64,000 bases of DNA from Phaeobacter sp. G2. GTDB lineage: Bacteria > Pseudomonadota > Alphaproteobacteria > Rhodobacterales > Rhodobacteraceae. The DNA is taken from NCBI GenBank assembly GCA_025163595.1, contig CP104100.1, positions 3,534,001 through 3,598,000 of the forward strand, written 5' to 3'. The position numbers and the translations under genes were made by a program. The notes below the pieces were generated by a model that was given only the letters and a program-made list of their open reading frames with translations, made no database searches and had not been told where the DNA came from. Shown in pieces: positions 1-8,521 of the stretch. Numbering within the stretch: position 1 is the first letter of the stretch; every line of letters starts with the position of its first letter.

Positions 1-348
1 CTGCGCCAGAAGATCCGCCATGACCCGCAATGCCACCGCCCCGCCTGCGGTCTGCGCCGCAACCCAGTCACTGTCCACAGCACCGTCACAGGTTTGGCCC
101 AGGATCTCCTGCCCCAAGAGCGCGCAGTAGTCCGCATCCCCGGTCAGGGCGAGGTAGGATTTGCTCGCCTGTGTTTCAACCAGGCGCTTCTCTGCCTCTT
201 TGACGACCTGCAGGACCGGCGTTTTTCCCTGCGCATCCTGATAGATTCCAACGGTCAGGTTGAGCTTATCCAAGCGTGGATCTTGCGCAAAATAGTCTGC
301 TCCGATCATGATCGGGTCGACGGGGTATTCCTCAACTTTTTCAAACAT
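1..348 (-). CDS. Aromatic amino acid aminotransferase, N-terminal part (runs off the left edge)
   Basis: The reverse strand reads 116 codons without a stop from an ATG at 348 to the window edge. The protein begins MFEKVEEYPVDPIMIG and continues with the class I aminotransferase N-terminal pattern LTVGIYQDAQGKTPVL, a hallmark of the aspartate/tyrosine aminotransferase (TyrB/AspC) branch. It would transfer amino groups between aromatic amino acids or aspartate and 2-oxoglutarate with PLP in the cytoplasm. The PLP lysine lies beyond the window. It sits 69 bp downstream of an alcohol dehydrogenase in the same orientation, so the pair may form one operon, with a divergent Lrp-type regulator beyond. 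Substrate cannot be fixed from this fragment. Confidence 0.85.
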   Translation of the reverse strand, partial: MFEKVEEYPVDPIMIGADYFAQDPRLDKLNLTVGIYQDAQGKTPVLQVVKEAEKRLVETQASKSYLALTGDADYCALLGQEILGQTCDGAVDSDWVAAQTAGGAVALRVMADLLAQ

Positions 349-417
349 CGCCTGACACTCTCCCTATTCGATTGGCCGCCCAGCAGAGCGCCGCTGATGC
401 ACAAACCGCCACAAATC

Positions 418-1455
418 TCAGAACCGGGTGATGACTGTCGCGCCAACGGACTGGAATTTATTCATGTTTATCAAAGCCTCAGGCGCCTCCGCGAGGCTGA
501 TTTGTGCTCCCACCAGCCGGGCCGGGTCAAGCTTGCCGCTGGCAACCATGTCCAGCATCGCGCCATAGCGATGCGCCTGCATCCCATGCGAGCCCAGCAG
601 CTCAATCTCCTGGCCTACAATTTTGGGCATCGGTATCGCAGGTGCTGCGTGCTCTCCCAGCATCAGGCCAACCTGAATATGCTTACCCCGTGGGCGCAGG
701 CACAGGATGGAATTGGTCATGGTCACAGGATGACCCAATGCATCCAGCGACACATGGGCTCCTCCGCGGGTGATATCGTGGATGGCTTGCGCCACATCTG
801 CTTCGGTGCCGTTGATGACGGCAACAGCGCCAAGATCCTGTGCAAGGGCCAGTTTGGCGGGATCAAGATCCACCCCAATCACATTCGCCCCGGCAGCCGC
901 TGCAATCATCACGGCGGACAGGCCCACGCCGCCACAGCCATGCACCGCCACCCATTGACCCGCACTGACCCTGCCCTGATCAATCACCGCGCGGAAAGAG
1001 GTAGCAAACCGGCATCCCAGACTGGCAGCCGTGGCAAAATCCATGCTCTCTGGAAGCGAAACCAGGTTCAGGTCCGCCTGGTGAATGCCGACATATTCGG
1101 CAAAAGATCCCCAGTGAGTAAAGCCAGGTTGCTCCTGGTGCAAACACACCTGTTGATGACCCGCATGGCATTCGGAACAGCTGCCGCAACCGCAGATAAA
1201 GGGCACAGTCACCTTGTCCCCCACCTTCCAGTTGGTCACATCCTTGCCCACCGCCTCGACGACGCCCGCCAGCTCATGTCCTGGAATATGCGGCAGCTCA
1301 ATATCGCTGTCATGCCCCATCCAGCCATGCCAGTCACTGCGACAAACGCCCGTTGCAGCGACCTTCAAGACCACACCATGTGCCTCGGGGCTAGGGTCAT
1401 CGACCGTGACCAGCTTGGGCGCTTCTTGGAACTTTTCAAATAGGACAGCTTTCAT
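418..1455 (-). CDS. Zinc-dependent medium-chain alcohol dehydrogenase
   Basis: This 345-residue protein is a typical Zn-ADH. The N-terminal GroES-like domain carries the catalytic-zinc region [13 protein letters not shown] and the PGHELAGVV motif. A structural-zinc cysteine cluster [17 protein letters not shown] follows at about residues 89-105. The NAD(P)-binding fold has [10 protein letters not shown] near residue 175. It should oxidise an alcohol or reduce an aldehyde. The aromatic aminotransferase downstream and the divergent Lrp regulator suggest amino-acid-derived substrates (an Ehrlich-like route), but that is inference. The ATG at 1455 is followed by the usual MKAVLFE start of the family. 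Confidence 0.9.
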   Translation of the reverse strand: MKAVLFEKFQEAPKLVTVDDPSPEAHGVVLKVAATGVCRSDWHGWMGHDSDIELPHIPGHELAGVVEAVGKDVTNWKVGDKVTVPFICGCGSCSECHAGHQQVCLHQEQPGFTHWGSFAEYVGIHQADLNLVSLPESMDFATAASLGCRFATSFRAVIDQGRVSAGQWVAVHGCGGVGLSAVMIAAAAGANVIGVDLDPAKLALAQDLGAVAVINGTEADVAQAIHDITRGGAHVSLDALGHPVTMTNSILCLRPRGKHIQVGLMLGEHAAPAIPMPKIVGQEIELLGSHGMQAHRYGAMLDMVASGKLDPARLVGAQISLAEAPEALINMNKFQSVGATVITRF

Positions 1456-1594
1456 GGCAGGGTCTTTCCGCTTCAGGGGTGGCTGGAGCCGATCATAACG
1501 CCCTACATGGAAATAACTTTGCTATTCCTGCGTCAAATGCAGTAAATATGAGGGAAAATCCCTCTTTAAGAACAAGTTTTTGAAAGACTCCCCC

Positions 1595-2080
1595 ATGCCT
1601 GACATCGACGCCGCAAATGCCCAGATTCTGACCCTGCTGCAAAATGACGGACGCATGACAAATGCGAAACTGTCCGAAACCATAGGAATGAGCGAAACCC
1701 CCTGTTGGCGGCGCCTGAAACGGCTCGAGGAAGACGGCTTTATCGACGGCTATCAGGCCAATCTGAACCGGCGCAAGTTGGGGTTGGGTGTCATGGCCTT
1801 CGTGCAGTTGCGCTGTTCTGAACACGATCAGACTGCGACGGCGGAATTCCAGCGCATCGTCGAAGTGACCCCAAACATTCTTGCCTGTCACAACACCACC
1901 GGCGCGGATGACTTCCTGCTCATCGTTGTGGCGCGAGATCTGGATGATTACAGCGTTTTTGTCGACACCACCCTGCGCCGCTTGCCAGGGGTAACCAGCA
2001 TTCGCTCAAATCTCTCGCTGAAGGAGATGAAGGCCTCGAGTAAATTACCAATCATTTTACCAGCAAATCCAATGGCATGA
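1595..2080 (+). CDS. Lrp/AsnC family transcriptional regulator
   Basis: About 161 residues, full length for the family. The N-terminal helix-turn-helix (DAANAQILTLLQNDGRMTNA, then LSETIGMSETPCWRRLKRLE) is the Lrp pattern, followed by an alpha/beta RAM ligand-binding domain with a GADDFLLIVVARDLDDY segment. I take the ATG at 1595 (MPDIDAAN), where family homology begins; an upstream in-frame TTG at 1580 adds only five residues. It is transcribed away from the alcohol dehydrogenase/aminotransferase pair, so it probably senses an amino acid and controls that divergent unit. The 139-bp gap between them is the likely operator region. Confidence 0.9.
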   Translation: MPDIDAANAQILTLLQNDGRMTNAKLSETIGMSETPCWRRLKRLEEDGFIDGYQANLNRRKLGLGVMAFVQLRCSEHDQTATAEFQRIVEVTPNILACHNTTGADDFLLIVVARDLDDYSVFVDTTLRRLPGVTSIRSNLSLKEMKASSKLPIILPANPMA

Positions 2081-2182
2081 CACACAAGACGCCCCCTGCC
2101 GCTATGATGTGAATGCGCCAGGTGAAAGCTGTGAACAAGATCTCGCTGTGGCGGAGCATGAAACATGTCCTTCCTCCCAAAC

Positions 2183-2920
2183 TGAATCACGCCGAGTTTG
2201 TCGGAGACCCTCAACTTAAGTAAGGATGATGGTTCTGACAAAAAGCAAAATGGCAAATCGCCACTCGCCTGAGGTCCGCGTCCGCGCGGCCCATATGGTG
2301 CTTGAGCATCAAGGCTCTTATGAGACGCAGGCGGGTCCGATCGCCGCCATTGCACCCAAGATCGGCTGTATTCCCCAGACCTTGAGTGGATGGGGTAAGC
2401 AGGCCGAGACAGACAGTGGCATACGCGACGGTGTCACGACCGCGGACTGTGATCTCATTGTCGGCTGGCGGGTCTGTCGGTCTGCCAAAACTGACTTGTT
2501 CTCGATGCTCTTGAACAGGCCCTGCACGATCGACGGCCCGTCCAGAAAAGCGGATTGGTCCATCACTCGGATCGCGGCGGGCAATATCTATCCATTCGCT
2601 ATACCGAGCGTTTGGCCGAAGCAGGTATTGAACCATCGGTCTGCAGCGTCGGGGATTCCTACGACAACGCCCTCGCTGAGACGATAAATGGTCTCTAAAA
2701 AACCGAACTGGTCCACCGCCAGAGGCCATGGCGCAACATGCAGGATCTGGAAATGGCCACTCTCGGCTCGGTCGATTGGTTCAACAATAGTCGCCTACTT
2801 GGCACCAGCGGGAATGCCCCGCCAGCCGAGGCCAAAGAGACCTTCTATGCACAGCGTGACGTGCTCGATATGGTCGCGTGAAATGAAGCTATAAGTCTCC
2901 GGTAAAACCGAGGCGATTCA
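2183..2920 (+). mobile_element. IS3-family element with internal deletion
   Basis: Terminal inverted repeats are visible: left tgaatcacgccgagtttg (2183-2208) and right, read on the minus strand, tgaatcgcctcggttttacc (2920-2895), an imperfect match over 26 bp. Between them is only 738 bp, versus roughly 1.2-1.3 kb for a normal IS3 element. The coding part joins an OrfA start directly to the middle of OrfB. The element is therefore a non-autonomous remnant, 256 bp upstream of the tRNA-Thr island. Confidence 0.8.
2226..2881 (+). pseudogene. IS3-family transposase remnant (orfA-orfB fused by deletion, frameshifted)
   Basis: The reading frame starts with an OrfA-like helix-turn-helix segment (MANRHSPEVRVRAAHMVLE, IAPKIGCIPQTLSGW). 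After GVRDGVTT-like residues it jumps to the OrfB catalytic core (VGWRVCRSAKTD). The frame then shifts: the remaining core pieces, a histidine-serine-aspartate (HHSD) motif, SVGDSYDNALAETI and a VDWFNNSRLL-like tail, are spread over other frames. The first catalytic Asp region of OrfB is deleted, so no active transposase can be made. Confidence 0.8.
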
Positions 2921-3176
2921 AACTCGCCCGCGCAGTCAATTCTGCCCCCATGCTTCGCTGTCGTGTCCACCTTACCCGACAGAGCCCAATCTTTGCGCAG
3001 TCCAGGACGGTTTCGAGCCGAATTTGGAGTGTAGTTAACGACGAAAGGTCAAAGGACTCAATCGGGAAAAATTTCTTCCTGAGGGGCCTTGCAAACAGAG
3101 TTGTTTGGTGTAGAAGGGCGCAGCAACTGAGAAGTGCCAACGAGACGGTTTTTCTTGGGAGCAAATACTAAAGAGT

Positions 3177-3252
3177 GCCCCTATAGCTCAGCTGGTAGAG
3201 CAACTGATTTGTAATCAGTAGGTCCGCGGTTCGAGTCCGTGTGGGGGCACCA
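3177..3252 (+). tRNA. tRNA-Thr (anticodon TGT)
   Basis: The 76-nt sequence folds as a cloverleaf: acceptor GCCCCTA pairs with TGGGGGC, D-arm GCTC/GAGC, anticodon stem ACTGA/TCAGT around loop TTTGTAA giving anticodon TGT, a T-arm with GTTCGAGT-type loop, discriminator A and an encoded CCA. Its 3' end is the integration target of the island that follows: the last 17 nt (3236-3252) reappear at 11064-11080. Confidence 0.95.
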
Positions 3253-3373
3253 TTTATCATTGAAATTGCAGTACTTTCATGGTGTTAGTGGTCATACCAC
3301 TACACAAACGCTACACATTTTGTGGTGGCGTACATGAGGATCGCCTTGGATTTACCGCATCTCAAACCCGCTA
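3236..3373 (+). repeat. Left direct repeat (att site) of the tRNA-Thr island
   Basis: This 138-bp segment runs from the T-arm/3' end of tRNA-Thr through the intergenic spacer into the first codons of the integrase. It matches 11064-11201 (offset 7828) with only about seven scattered mismatches by eye. Shared blocks include tccgtgtgggggcaccattt and cataccactacacaaacgc-like text. The tRNA part is the attachment core; the rest shows that whatever lies to the right once began with a closely related integrase gene. Confidence 0.9.
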
Positions 3374-4743
3374 CAGCAACAGCAAATGCCAAGTATCGCA
3401 GGCGAGTCCCTGAAGATCTCCGAGGCGTATTTGGGAAAAATGCTGTGGAGTGGTCTCTTGGTACAAAAGATCCTGCTGAAATCTATGAAGCTTGGAAGGT
3501 TGCTCACGCCAAGTATGAAGCAATGGCAGGTAGACGCTCAAAGGTTTCCACTGAACAAATCAGATGGGAGATCGCTCAGAAGGCGGCAATTGAGCATGGC
3601 CTTGCGACCCCCCGAGACAAACGTATTGGGCCCGTTGATTTAGAGCTTGAGCAAGGAAAGTATCAGGACTTCACTGAAGCGGTCCGAAAGGAAGCCGAGA
3701 AACTGTCATCTCAGCAATTGGGGGCAAAGTTCGCTAACAATCCAGCTCCCTCAAGTTTTGACGTGCTCTTGGAGGCGCAGCTCAAAGGGATAGAGCGCCC
3801 TCCAGTGACCCTAAGAGACGCTGCTGACAACTATCTGAAGGACCGAGAGGCCCGAGCAACCTATCGGGATATTTCAAAGCAGGTTGGTCTTGTTCTGAAT
3901 GGGATTGAAGAGGCTATAGGCTTGGAGAACCCTTCCCTTGAAGCGCTGTCCTTTGACCACGCCTATGCTTACCGGGATAGTCTGAGAGACAAGGGAAATG
4001 CGATCTCAACAATTGAGCGTCGCATGAACACCGTGAACGCCGTGCTGAACCATAGCAAAAAACGCTTCAGACTCACCTCTTGGGAAAACCCTTTCTACGG
4101 TATCGAACTTCCGCAGGATGATGGAACAGCCGGGGAGGTCAAGCGAGCCAACCTTTCCTTGGAAGAAATTCGACTGACCATTCCGCATGTGAAAAAAATG
4201 AACTCAGATGCCGCCGATATATGGCTACTGATGATGTTCACGGGGGCTGGCCCCAATGAAATCAGGGGGCTCCTTTGGAGTGAAGTGAAGCTGACCGATA
4301 GTGTTCCTCACTTTGAAATCAGGGCAAATGGTACTCGCCGCCTCAAGACGGGGGAGCGTCCTAGGCGCATTCCCTTGATTGGGGCCGCTCTGCAGATGAT
4401 GAAGAGCCGATTGGAGGGCAGAAGCGAGCAGGTCGGTGCAGTGTTTCCTCGCTACGCCTCAAGGCCGAACAGCAACACTCTTTCTGCGGTCTTGATCAAA
4501 ATGATGAAGGCGGCTGGTGTCTGGGAGAAAGGTCGAAAAGTACCGTATTCCCTGCGGCATACCCTTAAGAATTACCTGAGGCGTGTTGCACCATCAAATT
4601 TTCAGCTTTTGCTGTTTGGCCACGGGCATGGAGAAGGTGGCGCAGCGAGTGGGTACGGAGATGATGATCTTCTTGATTTGCAAGCTAGGTATCTCGAAGA
4701 AGCAGTTAGGCTTTGGCGTGTCTACGATTTCCCACATTTCTAG
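3322..4743 (+). CDS. Tyrosine recombinase (phage-type integrase) of the island
   Basis: 473 residues. The N-terminal part (YRRRVPEDLRGVFG) resembles the arm/DNA-binding region of Rhodobacterales tRNA integrases, followed by a SAM-like core-binding domain and the C-terminal catalytic domain. Catalytic-type motifs visible are YSLRHTLKN (Arg II/His, about 410-418), FGHGHG (His, about 433) and a candidate Tyr in SGYGDD (about 444). The Arg I position, usually TGxR.xE, reads FTGAGPNEI, with Gly310 in place of Arg, so activity is doubtful. Translation may start at GTG 3322 or ATG 3334. It lies just after tRNA-Thr, as expected for the enzyme that catalysed insertion there. Confidence 0.88.
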   Translation: MVAYMRIALDLPHLKPATATANAKYRRRVPEDLRGVFGKNAVEWSLGTKDPAEIYEAWKVAHAKYEAMAGRRSKVSTEQIRWEIAQKAAIEHGLATPRDKRIGPVDLELEQGKYQDFTEAVRKEAEKLSSQQLGAKFANNPAPSSFDVLLEAQLKGIERPPVTLRDAADNYLKDREARATYRDISKQVGLVLNGIEEAIGLENPSLEALSFDHAYAYRDSLRDKGNAISTIERRMNTVNAVLNHSKKRFRLTSWENPFYGIELPQDDGTAGEVKRANLSLEEIRLTIPHVKKMNSDAADIWLLMMFTGAGPNEIRGLLWSEVKLTDSVPHFEIRANGTRRLKTGERPRRIPLIGAALQMMKSRLEGRSEQVGAVFPRYASRPNSNTLSAVLIKMMKAAGVWEKGRKVPYSLRHTLKNYLRRVAPSNFQLLLFGHGHGEGGAASGYGDDDLLDLQARYLEEAVRLWRVYDFPHF

Positions 4744-4819
4744 TTAGATCCCCATGTGGGCTTTCACCTTTTGATTGCATCTGTCACACTGATCAAAACT
4801 TTTGACTAGGTGATTTCAC

Positions 4820-7800
4820 ATGGACGATTTGAAGACGAATCCAAGGGGTTACCCCAGGGGCTCAGAGTGGAGAACTTGGGATCTCCACATTCACACTCCG
4901 GCATCATTTCATTGGGCAGGACAACGCTTTGGTGCGAGCGAAGATGAGGACAACAAGTTGATCGATGAGATGATCAACGCATTAAATGCTGCAGAGCCCG
5001 CTGCATTTGCTATCATGGACTATTGGACATTCGACGGGTGGTTGAAACTCCAAAGGCGGATCAAGGAACCTGATGCACCAAAACTAGTGAAGACGGTTTT
5101 CCCGGGTATTGAACTTCGAATTTGCACCCCCACAGAAGTCAGGCTGAACGCACATGTAATTTTTTCTGACAGGATCGAAGATCAGCTTTTATCGGACTTT
5201 AGATCTGCGCTAAAACTTGAGGTTACTGGCCGAACACTTTCTGACAACTCACTGTCTGACTTTGCGAGACAGACGCGCGACGATAAGCTGAAAAAGCATG
5301 GGTCGTCGCTGGAAAGAGTTAAGGCAGATTTTAAACATTCACTTCACATCGGAAGTCAAATGGCTGAAGTAACTCGCGAGTCATATATGCAAGCTATTCA
5401 GGACGTTCCTGGCGATTTGGCGATGGCTTTTATGCCCTTCTCGACGCACGACGGATTGCAGGATGTTAATTGGAGTGAGAATTATTCCTTTGTAAGGAGT
5501 CTGTTTTCTCTTCCTCCTATCTTTGAAGCCAGAAATTATGATCAATGGGCTGCGTTTTCTGGAAAGAAAACACCAGGAAATGAAAAATGGTTCGACAATT
5601 TTCAGACAGCCCTTGAAGGTCGCCCTCGCCTGGCTGTTTCTGGAAGTGACGCGCATCAGTTTTCAGGGGTGACAGGATCTAATGACAAAAGAGGATATGG
5701 TGACTTTCCTTCAGGTAAAAAGACCTGGATCAAGGCCGACCCAACTTGGGAAGGGTTGAAGCAGGCCATAAAAGAACCTGAAAATCGTTCATTTATTGGT
5801 AAAACGCCCTCAAAATTGGAGAAGGTTCTCTCGAACAAGACTTTCTATATTGACAGCTTGTCTATTTCGAAGGAGGGAGCACCCAGCAATGTGCCAGCGT
5901 GGCTTGATCGATGCGATTTGGATTTAAATCCAGACCTTGTAGCTATCATTGGAAACAAAGGAAGCGGTAAGAGCGCTTTGGCGGACATAATCGCATTGCT
6001 TGGACAGTCTCAGCAAACAACACATTTTTCTTTCTTGACCCGCGAGCGCTTCAGAGGAAGGTCTGGTGAACCGGCAGCATTTTTCAAAGGTAGACTGAAA
6101 TGGAAAGCAGGTGCGGATGGAGTTCTGTTGCTGTCAGAAAACCCTGAGCCAGAGCAAGTAGAACTTGTTAGGTACATCCCTCAAGGTCGATTTGAAGCAC
6201 TTTGCAATGAACACGTAACGGGAAAATCAAACGAGTTTGAGAAAGAGCTTCGGTCTGTAATTTTTGCTCATGTCCCCTCTTCCGAACGAGCCGGAGCTAC
6301 GAATTTTGATGAGTTAATTGACAAACTGGAAGATGATTTTCGAAACGACCTTGGAGAGCGTCGGAAGGAAATGAATTCTCTGAATCAAGACATCTCTGCA
6401 GTAGAGCAACAGCTGCATCCAACAACTATCAAAAACCTTGATGAGCAGCTCAAGTTGATAGACCAACAAAGGCAGGAGCACGTCAATTCAAAGCCGCCCG
6501 AAGTTTCTGAACCAAAGGAAATTTTGACACCTGGGCAAGCCGCTGCAAAAGAGGAAATTACGCAAATAGATAGCTGGCTAGAGCTGGCAACTGCGCATGG
6601 AGCTAAGCTGCGAGGGTTTGAGCGCAAAATAAATGACAAGATACAAGCCTCAACCAGCTTAAGGGCAAAAGTCAAAAGAGTTGAGCAAGTTTATCAGGAT
6701 TTTTTGACCAACGAACAACAAAACGCCGACCAGATCCGGGTGAAACCAACTGACCTCGTTCGGTTGGAGACCAAGATGTCGTTGTTGGACAAGCGAGACA
6801 GAAGGTACAAGCAGTTGCTTCATAAAGTGACTACTGGGAATGCAGAGCGTCTTTTGCGAGAACAAGAGCTTATTTCTCTTCGAGAGAAGAAGGCAAACCA
6901 ACTGGCCGAGCCACAGCAACGGTATCAAAGCTATTTGAGAGATTTGCGGCGGTGGGAAGAAGCATTGCTAGCAATAGATGGAACGGCGGATGAACCCGAA
7001 AGTCGCAACGGGATAATCTCTCGAATAGCGTCCCATGAAGAGCTGCCGCAACTACTTGCGAAGCTTAAGGCGGATCGCGGAGTGATAGTTAAAAGAATAT
7101 TTGCTGCAATTGAAGGGCAGCGAAAAATGCGAGAGGAGCTATTTGCACCTCTTCAATCGGTCATTCAAGGTGACACCCTAATTCCACAAGAGTATCAACT
7201 AAGCTTTCAATCTAAACTTGATGCTAGGGCCGATAAACTATCATCAAGAATATTTGATCTGGTTAAGCAAAGTAGTGGAAAGTTGAGAGGTGAGGACAAA
7301 AGCCTTGAGGCAGTAAGAGACGTGTTTGAAAGAAATACCCTTCAGTCTGAAGATGAAGCTGCTTTGCTGGCTGATGGGGTTTTTGAACTTCTCGACGGAT
7401 CTGCACGAAATATTGATCCCGATTCATTTGGATTGGATGAAATTATGAGAAAGGATAGAAGCTCCTCCAGCGTTTACGATCTTGTGTTCGGGCTGTCCTT
7501 CGTTGAGCCGAAATACACATTACTATTCCAAGACACGCCGATTGAGCAGCTGTCACCCGGCCAACGTGGGGCACTCCTTCTGATCTTCTATCTACTTGTT
7601 GATAAAGGGCGAAACCCGATTGTCTTAGATCAACCCGAAGAAAACCTCGACAACCAAACAATTGTTAGCTTGTTGGTTCCAGTAATGAAGGAGGCGAAAA
7701 AGACACGTCAAATTTTCATGGTGACTCACAACCCCAATCTCGCTGTTGTTTGCGATGCTGAACAGATAATCGAAGCCACTTTTTCTAGGAAGGGAGGGCC

Positions 7801-7915
7801 TGAGATCAGTTACAGCTCTGGCTCTATTGAAAGTAAAGAAATAAACGAGGCAGTAGTTAATATACTTGAGGGGACGAAACTTGCTTTCAATAACAGAGGT
7901 GCGAAGTACCACTAA
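4820..7915 (+). CDS. PHP-domain / ABC-type (SMC-like) ATPase, probable anti-phage effector
   Basis: A 1031-residue fusion. The N-terminal PHP phosphoesterase domain has the metal-binding HxH in WDLHIHTP (His23, His25) and a later SGSDAH (about 275-280). An ABC/SMC-like ATPase is split by a long charged coiled-coil: Walker A GNKGSGKSAL near 378-386, coiled-coil about 490-780, ABC signature LSPGQRGALLLI near 910, Walker B PIVLDQPEENLDN near 932-945 and the H-loop VTHNPN near 968. This architecture matches proteins annotated as TrlF-like AAA-type ATPases and resembles RloC/RecN-type coupling of nucleotide sensing to a nuclease. Defence function is inferred from architecture and island location. 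It is a single-gene unit 76 bp after the integrase. Confidence 0.82.
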   Translation: MDDLKTNPRGYPRGSEWRTWDLHIHTPASFHWAGQRFGASEDEDNKLIDEMINALNAAEPAAFAIMDYWTFDGWLKLQRRIKEPDAPKLVKTVFPGIELRICTPTEVRLNAHVIFSDRIEDQLLSDFRSALKLEVTGRTLSDNSLSDFARQTRDDKLKKHGSSLERVKADFKHSLHIGSQMAEVTRESYMQAIQDVPGDLAMAFMPFSTHDGLQDVNWSENYSFVRSLFSLPPIFEARNYDQWAAFSGKKTPGNEKWFDNFQTALEGRPRLAVSGSDAHQFSGVTGSNDKRGYGDFPSGKKTWIKADPTWEGLKQAIKEPENRSFIGKTPSKLEKVLSNKTFYIDSLSISKEGAPSNVPAWLDRCDLDLNPDLVAIIGNKGSGKSALADIIALLGQSQQTTHFSFLTRERFRGRSGEPAAFFKGRLKWKAGADGVLLLSENPEPEQVELVRYIPQGRFEALCNEHVTGKSNEFEKELRSVIFAHVPSSERAGATNFDELIDKLEDDFRNDLGERRKEMNSLNQDISAVEQQLHPTTIKNLDEQLKLIDQQRQEHVNSKPPEVSEPKEILTPGQAAAKEEITQIDSWLELATAHGAKLRGFERKINDKIQASTSLRAKVKRVEQVYQDFLTNEQQNADQIRVKPTDLVRLETKMSLLDKRDRRYKQLLHKVTTGNAERLLREQELISLREKKANQLAEPQQRYQSYLRDLRRWEEALLAIDGTADEPESRNGIISRIASHEELPQLLAKLKADRGVIVKRIFAAIEGQRKMREELFAPLQSVIQGDTLIPQEYQLSFQSKLDARADKLSSRIFDLVKQSSGKLRGEDKSLEAVRDVFERNTLQSEDEAALLADGVFELLDGSARNIDPDSFGLDEIMRKDRSSSSVYDLVFGLSFVEPKYTLLFQDTPIEQLSPGQRGALLLIFYLLVDKGRNPIVLDQPEENLDNQTIVSLLVPVMKEAKKTRQIFMVTHNPNLAVVCDAEQIIEATFSRKGGPEISYSSGSIESKEINEAVVNILEGTKLAFNNRGAKYH

Positions 7916-8389
7916 ATGTGGTTTTCTCAGTATCCTTTGAATTATCGAGATGTCTGGCTAAGAGGTTATCGAATTTTATTTCTAAGTCGTATAGAATTTC
8001 GTTTGCCGGGCCTCGTTTCACTGGTCATGTCGCGTAGGGGAGCTGTGACTGAATTGATCAGTTGGGTTGCTCCCCCGCCTTGCGTCGTTGTTTCCAATGC
8101 AGCTGGCCTGACAGTCGGTACCATTAATAGAAGTGCGGTGTGGTCTGGATGTTGCTTGGACCGTTGCCTGCAGAACTATCGGTTTGGCTGGTTGTCGCAA
8201 AGGGTTCGGACTTTCTCGTAATTTTGGGGTTAAAAATCTGACCCCCCTTTTACGTTTCGGCTACCTGTAAATGTCCCCCTCTTGTGTCTGTGGTTGGGTT
8301 TGGCACGGGATGGTGGGCTAGACACCTGTGTTGGGGAGGGCTTTCAACTTGCTGCTTCAAAGTGGTGACACATTTCTGTTGAGTCAGGA
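7916..8389. other. Non-coding stretch in the island, no convincing gene
   Basis: A 101-codon plus-strand frame begins directly after the stop of the PHP-ATPase (TAA then ATG, 7916-8221), and a 60-codon frame lies opposite. Neither resembles a known protein; the plus-strand one is rich in Arg, Trp and Cys, with no domain or Shine-Dalgarno pattern beyond the coding end. I treat the stretch as intergenic. A T-rich segment with ggggttaaaaatctgacccccctttta near 8226-8253 could form a weak hairpin (gggg/cccc) followed by Ts and may act as a terminator. Confidence 0.4.
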
Positions 8390-8507
8390 TGTCTCAATGG
8401 GCCAAGGCTCTGAGAAACGTCTCAGGCACACGGGGAATTGTCTCATACAAGTTGTGTGTTGATTTTTGAGACAGATTGATTCAGACCTCTAAGAGCTATG
8501 TGAGACA
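8390..8507. promoter_or_regulatory. Candidate res site (resolvase binding/crossover region)
   Basis: Directly upstream of the serine recombinase are five copies of the heptamer-like arm TGTCTCA/TGAGACA in both orientations: 8390, 8419, 8439 and inverted at 8467 and 8501. The pair at 8439-8473 makes a 35-bp imperfect palindrome (tgtctcatacaag...ttttgagaca); pairs at 8390-8417 and 8480-8507 are weaker, about 28 bp each. Three tandem dyads in front of a resolvase gene is the layout of Tn3-type res sites, where the recombinase also represses itself. Inferred from pattern only. Confidence 0.55.
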
Positions 8508-8521
8508 TTTGGAGGCACTCA

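Noticed and set aside
94..1443. 449-codon plus-strand frame opposite the alcohol dehydrogenase
   Set aside because: It is antisense to a clear Zn-ADH, has no domain and odd residue composition; a GC-bias artefact.
7916..8221. 101-codon frame right after the PHP-ATPase stop
   Set aside because: No ribosome binding evidence other than the contact with the previous stop, no recognisable domain; kept only as a low-confidence note.
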